Assembly: GCA_050262155.1 (NCBI GenBank)
Contig: CP189843.1
Location: 1,364,001 to 1,428,000, forward strand
Length of the DNA stretch: 64,000 bases
Direction of reading: 5' to 3'
DNA from: Parvimonas sp000223315
GTDB lineage: Bacteria > Bacillota > Clostridia > Tissierellales > Peptoniphilaceae
Positions 44,530 through 56,294 of this stretch are shown here, in pieces. The notes below the pieces were generated by a model. That model did no database searches. It saw only the letters and a list, made by a program, of their open reading frames with translations, and was not told where the DNA came from. The position numbers and the translations under genes were made by a program. Within the stretch, counting starts at the first letter, position 1. Each line of letters opens with the position of its first letter.

Positions 44530-45417
44530 TTACACTACTTTTTTATCATAACCAAGTCTTTCAAGTTCTCCTTGCAAAATTACTTCTCCGGTATATTTAT
44601 AACCACAGGAGATAATGAAATTTCTCATCTTTTTATTGTCTTTATGAGTATCAATTCTTAAATCCATTCTCTTCCTTTTTGCAAAATTTTCAATATAGCT
44701 CATCATTTTTCTCCCAAAACTTTGCTTTTTATATTCATTTGAAGTCGCTACCTTATGAATACTAATATAAGGAAGTGAAGTATTCCATTTTCCATTTATA
44801 TTCTCATAATCTTCATCTATTCCTTCAACCAAACAAGCTGTGGAAACTATCCTTTTATGATATTCTAAAACATATAGATCAACTCCTAAATGCTCATCAA
44901 CATCTTTAAAACTTGGAACATATTGACCTTGCCATTGATCAACTCCATCTTCTTTTAAAGCATTTGCTCCTTCAAGATATATATTTAAAATACTTTCTCT
45001 ATCTAACTCATTAGCCATTCTAAATGTCAAAACTTCATATTTTAAATTTAAAGAGACAAAAAAAGAAAAGAAAATTATACTCATAACTAAAATACTAAAG
45101 ATAATTCCAACAAGATACTTTATATTAAATTTAAAAATCGAATCAAAAAACAAATATATAAACAAAAAATCAAACTCAAAATTTATAATATTCAACATCT
45201 TTAAAATATTCTTATAAAATTTATTTGAAATAGTATAACTTATAGAATTAATATAATTAAATCCTATCTTAAAAGCAAATTCTATTAATACTAAAACAAC
45301 AAGCAAAATATAATCTCTAGTAGATGCTTTAAATACCAATCCAAATAAAAACATAATTAACAAAATAATTAATTTAAAATTATCTGTTATACTCTTATTT
45401 TTATAAAACGAATTCAT
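44530..45417 (-). CDS. Membrane-anchored GNAT acetyltransferase
   Basis: 295 residues. The first ~125 residues hold four hydrophobic segments (for example LIILLIMFLFGLVF and YLVGIIFSILVMSIIFFSFFV). The rest is a GNAT domain with ISIHKVATSNEYKKQSFGRKMMSYIE (acetyl-CoA motif) and MRNFIISCGYKYTGE. Fusion of a membrane domain to GNAT is uncommon. The substrate is unknown. Its ATG overlaps the stop of the NTF2-like gene. Confidence 0.8.
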   Translation of the reverse strand: MNSFYKNKSITDNFKLIILLIMFLFGLVFKASTRDYILLVVLVLIEFAFKIGFNYINSISYTISNKFYKNILKMLNIINFEFDFLFIYLFFDSIFKFNIKYLVGIIFSILVMSIIFFSFFVSLNLKYEVLTFRMANELDRESILNIYLEGANALKEDGVDQWQGQYVPSFKDVDEHLGVDLYVLEYHKRIVSTACLVEGIDEDYENINGKWNTSLPYISIHKVATSNEYKKQSFGRKMMSYIENFAKRKRMDLRIDTHKDNKKMRNFIISCGYKYTGEVILQGELERLGYDKKVV

Positions 45418-45788
45418 TACTTTATTTTAACTCCTATATTTTTAATAATTCTCCATTGAGGAATTTTCCCATTATCTCCCCAATATTCATCAAGTTTTGA
45501 AATTTTCCCATTTTCTAGCAATATAAAGGAATTAACATAAAATGAAGATTTATCAAAAACATTTATTACTTTTGCAACTGCAATAATTAAATTTCCGATT
45601 TGTTCAACCCTTTCAACTTCTCCACCCCATTTATCAGGATAAGTGCAATTAACTTCAATAAACTCATCAACAGTAAATCTTTCATTAGTATTATGCCAAT
45701 CAATATAAGCATCTTCATTAAAAAATTTTTTAATCTCCAAAGCATTTTGACTTAAAACAGCATTATAAAACTTATATATATTAAACAT
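45417..45788 (-). CDS. NTF2/SnoaL-like fold protein
   Basis: A 123-residue alpha+beta cone protein (FYNAVLSQNALEIKKFFNEDAYIDWHNTNERF...FILLENGKISKLDEYWGDNG). The pattern fits the SnoaL-like/NTF2 superfamily. Catalytic use is not clear; many members are isomerases or binding proteins. It is coupled to the membrane GNAT gene (shared base). Confidence 0.7.
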   Translation of the reverse strand: MFNIYKFYNAVLSQNALEIKKFFNEDAYIDWHNTNERFTVDEFIEVNCTYPDKWGGEVERVEQIGNLIIAVAKVINVFDKSSFYVNSFILLENGKISKLDEYWGDNGKIPQWRIIKNIGVKIK

Positions 45789-45852
45789 AATTCCTCCTTT
45801 TTCTTACTTATAATTATATATTAAATAATTATTATCTACAATATTTTTACAC

Positions 45853-45878
45853 AAAAAAATCACTCTTTCGAGTGATTT
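45853..45878 (-). terminator. Terminator of rRNA operon, distal copy
   Basis: AAATCACTC-GAAA-GAGTGATTT on the minus strand followed by TTTTTTGTGT, just after the 5S remnant. It is identical in stem to the copy at 46125. Confidence 0.85.
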
Positions 45879-45888
45879 ATACTTTGTT

Positions 45889-46074
45889 TGGCTATTTTCT
45901 ATTCTCCCAATACGAGATGTACTAGTACCTTCGACGTTTAAGAGCTTTCGCTGTCGAAACTTGCCATTTGTTTCACAAATGGAGTTTCTTAGCATCTGAC
46001 CTACGACGCAATCATAGATTGCTGTTAGGTCATTAACTTCTGTATTCTATATCCAATAAGCCTTAATAACCATT
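45889..46074 (-). pseudogene. 5S rRNA-like copy C with expansion, 5' half decayed
   Basis: The 3' half (45889-45946) matches the intact 5S with two changes. An ~87-nt expansion (45947-46033) follows at the same point as in copy A. The 5' half (46034-46074) has lost about 15 bases, including the conserved TTCCCATCTCG region, and is diverged. The expansion has its own stems: GACCTA/TAGGTC with GCAATC/GATTGC, and AAACT/AGTTT with ATTTG/CAAAT. Confidence 0.75.
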
Positions 46075-46124
46075 CTTGTTTATTTATTTTTGCTGTTAAG
46101 CATTGTGTTTTTACTAAAAACAAA

Positions 46125-46147
46125 AAATCACTCTTTCGAGTGATTTA
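46125..46147 (-). terminator. Terminator after intact 5S rRNA
   Basis: AAATCACTC-GAAA-GAGTGATTT with a TTTTTTG tail on the minus strand. Confidence 0.85.
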
Positions 46148-46155
46148 TACTTTGT

Positions 46156-46268
46156 TTGGCTGTTTTCTATTCTCCCAGTACGAGATGTACTAGTACCTTC
46201 GACGTTTAAGAGCTTAACTTCTGTGTTCGAGATGGGAACAGGTGTATCCTCCTAGCCATCACAGCCAT
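46156..46268 (-). rRNA. rrf: 5S rRNA (copy B, intact)
   Basis: About 113-nt 5S rRNA. Helix I ends TGGCTGT and ACAGCCA pair. The conserved CCCATCTCGAACACAGAAGTTAAGC core (shown in part: TCTCGAACACAGAAGTTAAG) and GTACTAGTACATCTCGTACTGG are present. It is the only 5S of the three that looks complete. Confidence 0.95.
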
Positions 46269-46303
46269 ACTTATTTATTTACTTTTCTTTGCCGTTAAGC
46301 TCT

Positions 46304-46450
46304 GAGCTTTCACTGTCGAAACTTACCATTTGTTTCACAAATGGAGTTTCTTAGCATCTGACCTACGACGCAATCTCAGATTGCTGTTAGGTCATGAACT
46401 TCTGTGTTCGAGATGGGAACAGAGTAGCCTCTTAAGCCTTACAGCCATAC
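46304..46450 (-). pseudogene. 5S rRNA-like copy A with expansion, 3' half missing
   Basis: It lies directly after 23S. The 5' half (46397-46450) is well kept (GTATGGCTGTAAGG..., TTCCCATCTCGAACACAGAAG). An 88-nt expansion (46309-46396) then begins after AGAAGTT and ends at AGCTC, with no 3' half: the spacer to copy B starts at once. The expansion is nearly the same as in copy C, with base changes in loops and not in stems. Confidence 0.75.
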
Positions 46451-46521
46451 TTGTTTACTTTTCTTCTTCTTTTCAATATATTTCTGTTTAATACCCTTCC
46501 AACTAAAGAGTATATATTTCT

Positions 46522-49432
<2,911 letters not shown>

Positions 49433-49465
49433 AGAAATATATTTCTCTTTAATTGTCAGGTTTCT

Positions 49466-49541
49466 TGGTGGAGATGAGGAGATTCGAACTCCTGACCCCC
49501 TGCTTGCAAGGCAGGTGCTCTCCCAACTGAGCTACACCCCC
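49466..49541 (-). tRNA. tRNA-Ala (anticodon TGC)
   Basis: 76 nt with encoded CCA. Acceptor GGGGGTG... pairs with ...CATCTCC-ACCA (some G-U). D arm TAGCTCAGTTGGGAGAGCA, anticodon arm CCTGC-CTTGCAA-GCAGG, and T arm with GTTCGAATC. It lies between 16S and 23S; no tRNA-Ile is present in this spacer. Confidence 0.96.
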
Positions 49542-49723
49542 AAAATATTTTTTGCGATAGTAAAAAATGTTTTGGGGGTTTTGCGTACCCCTTTTTCTTT
49601 TATACTATCATTTTGGTATTTTCTTTTAGTTAGCCTTACAGCTTTTGGTTTAAAATTAAAAAAATCGAACCAAAAAACAGTGATAAAACTAAGAATTTAT
49701 TTTGAACTGTCGTTCTTAGTACT

Positions 49724-51258
<1,535 letters not shown>

Positions 51259-51374
51259 AAGTTCGTCTGCTCTCGCTGACTTTTGTTACACCAAATTATT
51301 GTTTTTCTTTGTACTCTCAAAGTTTTTATCACTGTTTACTTTTCTTGGTTCGTGTCACTATCTGCGACCTTAAT

Positions 51375-51403
51375 ATTATATCACTATTATTTTTATTTGT
51401 CAA
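51375..51403 (-). promoter_or_regulatory. rRNA promoter P2
   Basis: Consensus sigma-A promoter on the minus strand: TTGACA, 17 bases, TATAAT. It lies about 115 bases upstream of 16S. Confidence 0.9.
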
Positions 51404-51483
51404 CACTTTTTTAAAATTTTTCAAAAAATATTTCAAAATTTATTTTGTGTTATATTATTAAGTTTTTGCATAAGTGTTTTAAT

Positions 51484-51512
51484 ATTATACCAATATTTTT
51501 TTATATAGTCAA
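51484..51512 (-). promoter_or_regulatory. rRNA promoter P1
   Basis: TTGACT, 17 bases, TATAAT on the minus strand, ~110 bases upstream of P2. Tandem promoters are usual for rRNA operons. The rest of 51262-51573 is AT-rich leader. Confidence 0.9.
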
Positions 51513-51573
51513 TACTCTTTTGACATATTTTTTATCTTTATATAATAAATTTTCTTATTACAAAATCTTTTTA

Positions 51574-51606
51574 CAAAAAAAGCTTAGTTTTTATATCTAA
51601 GCTATT
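51574..51606 (-). terminator. Terminator of the glpK operon
   Basis: Stem AGCTTAG / CTAAGCT with TTTTTTTG tail on the minus strand. Confidence 0.8.
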
Positions 51607-51618
51607 TTTTGTAATATT

Positions 51619-53121
51619 TTATTCTTCATCTTTATCCCAATCAAAAGTTCTTTTTACAGCTTTTTTCCAACCTTTAAGTTTTTTATTTCTACTTTCTTCA
51701 CTTAATGCAGGGCAAAAAGTTTTATCTTTTTTCCAAATATTCTTTATTTCGTCTGTGCTTTCCCAAAAACCTACTGCAAGTCCTGCAAGAAATGCACAGC
51801 CCATTGCTGTTGTTTCTAAGATTTTAGGCCTTGTAACTTCTGTATTTAACATATCAGATTGAAATTGTAATAAAAAGCCATTTGCACTTGCACCGCCATC
51901 AACTTTTAAGTTTTGGATTTTTATATTTGTATCTTCTTCAATACAATTAAATACATCTACACATTGATAAGCTATTGATTCAAGCATCGCCCGAATTATA
52001 TGCTCCCTTTTAGTTCCTCTGGTTAGTCCGAATATAGCTCCTTTGGCATTCATATCCCAGTACGGTGCTCCCAGTCCTGTAAAAGCAGGAACAATATAAA
52101 CTCCGTCAGTGTCGTCTACTAATTTTGCATATTGTTCTGAAAGACTGGCATCATAAAGAAGCCTTAATTCATCTCTAAGCCATTGTATTCCCGCTCCGGC
52201 TATAAATATACTTCCCTCTAGAGCATAAGTAACTTTTCCATTAATGCCCCACGCAATTGTAGTTAAAAGTCCATTTTTAGATTTCAAAACTTCTTTTCCT
52301 ATGTTCATTAAAAGGAAAGCTCCGGTTCCATAAGTAATTTTAGCTTCAGCCTTTTCAAAACAATTCTGTCCAAAAAGAGCGGATTGTTGATCTCCAATTA
52401 CAGAAGCAATAGGAATTTTAGCTCCACCAAAAGTGTATTCATCAGTGTAACCGTAAATTTCGCTTGAGTCTCTAACTTCAGGTAATATAGATTTTGGAAT
52501 ATCCAAAATTTTCAAAAGTTCTTCATCCCATTGTAGAGTATTTATATTAAACAACATTGTCCTTGAGGCATTTGAATAGTCGGTTATATGCACCTTTCCC
52601 CTAGTCAAATTCCAAACTATCCAAGTATCTACAGTTCCAAATAATAACTCACCATTTTCAGCCTTTTCTCTTACTCCCTCAACATTATCAAGTATCCATT
52701 TTATTTTTGTAGCAGAAAAGTAAGCATCAAGTTTTAATCCTGTTTTTTCAAAGATTAAATCTTCGTATCCATCTTTTCTTATTTGTTCACAAATTTCAGC
52801 AGTTCTTCTACATTGCCAAACAATTGCATTATATACAGGCTTTCCTGTGGCTTTTTCCCAGACAATTGTAGTTTCTCTTTGATTTGTAATTCCTATAGCT
52901 TTTACTTCTGTCGGTCTTACGAAATTTCTTTCTAAAACCTCTCTACAAACCCCTGATTGAGTTGCCCAGATATCCATAGCATCATGTTCTACCCAACCAG
53001 CTTTTGGAAAAATTTGCTTGAACTCTTTTTGAGATACGCCCTTTATATTTCCATTATGGTCAAATAAAATCGCTCTTGAGCTTGTAGTTCCTTGATCTAA
53101 TGCTAAAATGTATCCGTCCAT
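51619..53121 (-). CDS. glpK: Glycerol kinase
   Basis: About 500 residues, FGGY family. It phosphorylates glycerol to glycerol-3-phosphate. Seen: LALDQGTTSSRAILFD (ATP loop), GITNQRETTIVWEK, YNAIVWQCRRT, IASVIGDQQSALFGQ, and the FGGY C-terminal signature around LKVDGGASANGFLLQFQSD. I start it at ATG 53121, five bases after AGGAGG; the longer frame overlaps the upstream gene. No glycerol facilitator or dehydrogenase gene is nearby. It is the last gene of a four-gene operon that begins at mtnN. Confidence 0.95.
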   Translation of the reverse strand: MDGYILALDQGTTSSRAILFDHNGNIKGVSQKEFKQIFPKAGWVEHDAMDIWATQSGVCREVLERNFVRPTEVKAIGITNQRETTIVWEKATGKPVYNAIVWQCRRTAEICEQIRKDGYEDLIFEKTGLKLDAYFSATKIKWILDNVEGVREKAENGELLFGTVDTWIVWNLTRGKVHITDYSNASRTMLFNINTLQWDEELLKILDIPKSILPEVRDSSEIYGYTDEYTFGGAKIPIASVIGDQQSALFGQNCFEKAEAKITYGTGAFLLMNIGKEVLKSKNGLLTTIAWGINGKVTYALEGSIFIAGAGIQWLRDELRLLYDASLSEQYAKLVDDTDGVYIVPAFTGLGAPYWDMNAKGAIFGLTRGTKREHIIRAMLESIAYQCVDVFNCIEEDTNIKIQNLKVDGGASANGFLLQFQSDMLNTEVTRPKILETTAMGCAFLAGLAVGFWESTDEIKNIWKKDKTFCPALSEESRNKKLKGWKKAVKRTFDWDKDEE

Positions 53122-53129
53122 AAAACCTC

Positions 53130-53789
53130 CTAAGCTCTTATATCTATATTTAATATCCATTTATTATTAATAAATGCAAGTATAAATTGCAATACACAAA
53201 GCAATACCGCTATAAGTGCTAATACCAAATCTGTATATAATTCATAAATATTTGGATAAAAAAATCTATAAACATAAGTAAATAATATAATTACAAAAGA
53301 GTAAACATATCTATAGAAAGTTTTATTTACACCTTTTCCTTTCTTCATAGAAATATTTTTATATAGCAAAGCTAAAAAAGTCGCAAGTTCTATAATAAAA
53401 ATGATTGAAAAATATACTACTATCAAATGTAAAATTGTATTTAATTCATAGATATTTATAATTAGTTCTGCATACACAAATTCATATATAATAAATAATA
53501 TAAAATAAACTAAGCTATATATTATACAACTCAAATATATTATTTTTGCTATTTTCTTTCTACTAAGTCCATTTATAAAAAGTTGATTAACTATATTTTT
53601 TCTCGAAAAAATTAAAGTCAAAAAACTTGCAATCAAAATAGACATAAAAACTTCTGTAGTCAAAAATATTTCAAGATTTAAAAACTTGGAGATTCCCAAA
53701 AACACAAATTCACTCAAAACCGAAAATAAAATCGCAATCAAGAAAGTATCAAATAATGATTTTAAAGAAAATTTTAATCCACTTCTCAT
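53130..53789 (-). CDS. Small integral membrane protein, likely ABC permease-like partner
   Basis: 219 residues with five to six hydrophobic segments (FDTFLIAILFSVLSEFVFLGI, VFMSILIASFLTLIF, IIYLSCIIYSLVYFILFIIY and more). I do not recognise a family. It follows the degenerate ABC ATPase by one base and has a size like ABC-2 type permease subunits. It may be that partner, but this is inference from position. Confidence 0.6.
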   Translation of the reverse strand: MRSGLKFSLKSLFDTFLIAILFSVLSEFVFLGISKFLNLEIFLTTEVFMSILIASFLTLIFSRKNIVNQLFINGLSRKKIAKIIYLSCIIYSLVYFILFIIYEFVYAELIINIYELNTILHLIVVYFSIIFIIELATFLALLYKNISMKKGKGVNKTFYRYVYSFVIILFTYVYRFFYPNIYELYTDLVLALIAVLLCVLQFILAFINNKWILNIDIRA

Positions 53790-53790
53790 T

Positions 53791-54642
53791 TTAATGACCC
53801 CCTTCAGATGCAGTTATTGCCTCATAAATTTCTTTTAAAGGTACAGTTCTACTTCCATGCGCTCTTATCTCGTCCTCATCTTTCGCTAAAATATAGGCAA
53901 TTTTTAGCTTGGAGAAATTTTTAAGATTTCTAATAGCCAAAACATTTCTGTCTTTAACTACCGCGCTAATTAAATCAACCGAACCGGAAACGGAATAAAC
54001 CATTTTTTCCAGTTTTTCCCTACTTTCAAAAAGTACTACCTTTTTGTCCTTAATAATAATTATATAGTCAAGATAATCAAAAAAATAATTTACATTTTTA
54101 CTATGAATAATCGGAGTATATCCCTTTCTTCTATAATTTCCCATCAGAATATCACTTAATTTTCTAATATCCAAACTTGAAAGTCCAATTTCCGGCTTAT
54201 TAAAAAGAAGATATTTTTTATTCATACAAATAGTAACTATTGTTTTAAAAACTGTGCAATTTTGAACATTTTCTTCAGCTTTGAACTTCTTATCCAAATC
54301 TAATTTAAAAGACTCACAAAGCTCTAATGCATAAGGTAAATCGAAATCTGAATTAAAATCAGCTATATTTTTTAAAACCTGTCTTAAGGTATATCCCTCA
54401 TAAAACTCCATCTTCGGACACATATAAATTAAATCTCTTGCATCTTCAGGAGCTTTTTCATCAATTAGAACAATTCCATCTTCTTTAAAAGTATAATTGC
54501 ATAGTATATTAAAAATTGTAGTTCCACCCGAGTTAATTCTACCTAAAATCCCGTATGTTTTTCCCTCTTCAATCTCTAAATTAAAATCTTCAATCGCAAC
54601 AAATTTTCCATAATTTTTCTTTAAATTCTTAATTTCAATCAT
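53791..54642 (-). CDS. ABC transporter ATPase homologue with degenerate nucleotide site
   Basis: About 283 residues. The start MIEIKNLKKNYGKFVAIEDFNLEI and the C-terminal extension are like drug- and peptide-export ATPases. Walker A reads GRINSGGTT, not GxxGxGK(S/T)T: the Lys is Gly. Walker B is YLLFNKPEIGL, with Asn for the Asp. No LSGGQ signature is seen in its place (QNCTVFKT). The H-loop His seems kept (IIHSKN). It is probably unable to hydrolyse ATP normally. Start at ATG 54642, 9 bases after GAGG. Confidence 0.8.
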   Translation of the reverse strand: MIEIKNLKKNYGKFVAIEDFNLEIEEGKTYGILGRINSGGTTIFNILCNYTFKEDGIVLIDEKAPEDARDLIYMCPKMEFYEGYTLRQVLKNIADFNSDFDLPYALELCESFKLDLDKKFKAEENVQNCTVFKTIVTICMNKKYLLFNKPEIGLSSLDIRKLSDILMGNYRRKGYTPIIHSKNVNYFFDYLDYIIIIKDKKVVLFESREKLEKMVYSVSGSVDLISAVVKDRNVLAIRNLKNFSKLKIAYILAKDEDEIRAHGSRTVPLKEIYEAITASEGGH

Positions 54643-54643
54643 C

Positions 54644-55333
54644 TTATATTTCCTCAATAATATCTAAAATAATACTCTTAACAACCTTTGCTGACTCCAA
54701 AACAAAAGTCTCAAAGTCACAGTCAGCTTCTTCATTTGCATTATCGGATATTGAACGTAGCGCTAAATACCCAACATTATTTAAGTGACAAGTGTGTACT
54801 ATTGAACAACTTTCCATTTCACAGCAAAGGGAATCAAAATTTTCTTTTATCCTATCTTTAATTTCCTTTTTAGCTACAAAAATATCTCCTGTCGCAATAA
54901 TTCCTTTAAAAATCCTGTTTTCAGATAAGACCTTTTTAGCCTTTTCATAAGAAATATCTACCAGTTTTTTATCAGCAATAAATTTAACATCACGAAGAGC
55001 AGGAATTTGTCCCATTACATAGCCGGCTTCAGTACAATCAAAATCGTGATAAAAATATTCTGTTCCTATAACTAAGTCACCAATCTTTACATTATCATCA
55101 GTAGAACCGGCAACTCCTATATTGATAATAATCTCAGGAGAAAAGTTGTCTATCATACTTTGAGTATAAATCGCAGAATTAACCTTGCCAACTCCACAAA
55201 TACCAAGTACAACTTCCTTGTTAGAAATATTTGCAAGATAAAAAGTAAAACAACCCCTTGTTACTTTTTTTGTTTCAATTTTATCTATAATTTCCATTAG
55301 CTCTTCATCAAGAGCACTTATAATACCTATCAT
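54644..55333 (-). CDS. mtnN: 5'-methylthioadenosine/S-adenosylhomocysteine nucleosidase
   Basis: About 229 residues. It cleaves adenine from MTA and SAH in methyl recycling. Seen: MIGIISALDEELMEI with the catalytic Glu, VNSAIYTQSMIDNF, INIGVAGSTDDNVKIGDLVIG, CCEMESCSIVHTC, and LRSISDNANE with the catalytic Asp. I start at ATG 55333 after GGGGTGG. It is the first gene of an operon with the degenerate ABC pair and glpK. Confidence 0.93.
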   Translation of the reverse strand: MIGIISALDEELMEIIDKIETKKVTRGCFTFYLANISNKEVVLGICGVGKVNSAIYTQSMIDNFSPEIIINIGVAGSTDDNVKIGDLVIGTEYFYHDFDCTEAGYVMGQIPALRDVKFIADKKLVDISYEKAKKVLSENRIFKGIIATGDIFVAKKEIKDRIKENFDSLCCEMESCSIVHTCHLNNVGYLALRSISDNANEEADCDFETFVLESAKVVKSIILDIIEEI

Positions 55334-55569
55334 ACAACCACCCCTATATTTTTTATTTATAAAAGATTTCAAAGAAGAAATCCAATTTAAATATATTTTA
55401 CTTTTAAAATTTATAAAAAAACAAAAAAATTTTTTAAACTTAAAATTTTTTTAATTTTATTTAAGGTTTCTATGGCAAAATATATATATCTTAACCAAGA
55501 GAAAAAATATTTTTGAAATTAGTCTTATTATTTTTATAAGCTAATTAATTCATACTTAACATAATTCCC

Positions 55570-55720
55570 CAAAAAATGTAAAAGTATGCGGGCATAAAAC
55601 CCATTACACAAATCCCTTTTTAATAATTAAGTGTAAAAAAATCTTTGCTTCAAAAGTAAAGATACTAAACTAAAAGTAATATAATTGATTATAATTAGAT
55701 TTACTATATTAAAATGTAAG
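55570..55720. repeat. Family C hairpin boxes, degenerate
   Basis: GTATGCGGGCATAAAACCCATTACAC, then CAAATCCCTTTTTAATAATT, then AAGTGTAA repeats parts of the 41.4-41.7 kb array. ATCTTTGCTTCAAAAGTAAAGAT makes another hairpin. The stretch 55334-55569 before it is AT-rich and shows only possible promoter bases. Confidence 0.55.
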
Positions 55721-55884
55721 TCTAATTATAATCGTGATTTACTTAAAATATTTTTTATAATTCCTTACGAAATTATGACTTAATAAAAATATCTTTAATA
55801 ATACTTAAAGATGTATTTATTGAGACATAATTTTTTTATTTTTAACAAAACACTAGAATCCCAATCTTATTTCTAATTATTTTT

Positions 55885-56125
55885 TAAGGATGGTTGCGAT
55901 GAAATATTTATAGATTAAAACTTTGTTTTTTTACCTTTATTATATCATAATCCTCTTTACAACATTTTTTTGTTGTTGATTGTGATGAAATTAATATATA
56001 TTTTAAACTGTGTTTAAATCTTTTTTATTATACCATAATTCCTTTTTGATTATTTTTTATGGTAATTATGGTGAAATAAAGGTGTCTTTATCATAATTCA
56101 TAAAGACACCTTTATTATATCACAC
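55885..56125. repeat. Family C array, three units
   Basis: Successive units each read G(C/T)GATGAAAT or GGTGAAAT, an arm, a loop, the paired arm and TTATTATA(T/C)CATAAT or TTATTATATCACACC. The clearest is GGTGAAATAAAGGTGTCTTT-ATCATAATTC-ATAAAGACACCTTTATTATATCAC. The hairpin ACCATAATTCC...GGTAATTATGGT copies the 41.43 kb box with compensating changes. Confidence 0.7.
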
Positions 56126-56186
56126 CCTAACATTATAAAAAAGGGAGTTTTCCCCGTTTTTCAAAGTTTTCTAAAAATTTTTATAA

Positions 56187-56247
56187 GAACCCCACCCTTC
56201 CACGATGCTTCGCATCGGGTGGGTTCCCGGGAACCTTGTTGTTTCAC
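56187..56247 (+). repeat. Family B GC-rich repeat, single unit
   Basis: AAGAACCCCACCCTTCCACG, ATGCTTCGCATCGGGTGGG, TTCCCGGGAACCTTGTTG. It lies just past the terminator of the 56295 gene. Confidence 0.9.
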
Positions 56248-56249
56248 AA

Positions 56250-56280
56250 AAAAAGTGTGGAAATCTTCCACACTTTTTAT
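56250..56280 (-). terminator. Terminator of first oligopeptide-binding gene
   Basis: Stem AAAGTGTGGAA / TTCCACACTTT on the minus strand followed by TTTTTTG. Confidence 0.85.
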
Positions 56281-56294
56281 ATTTTTAATTATTT

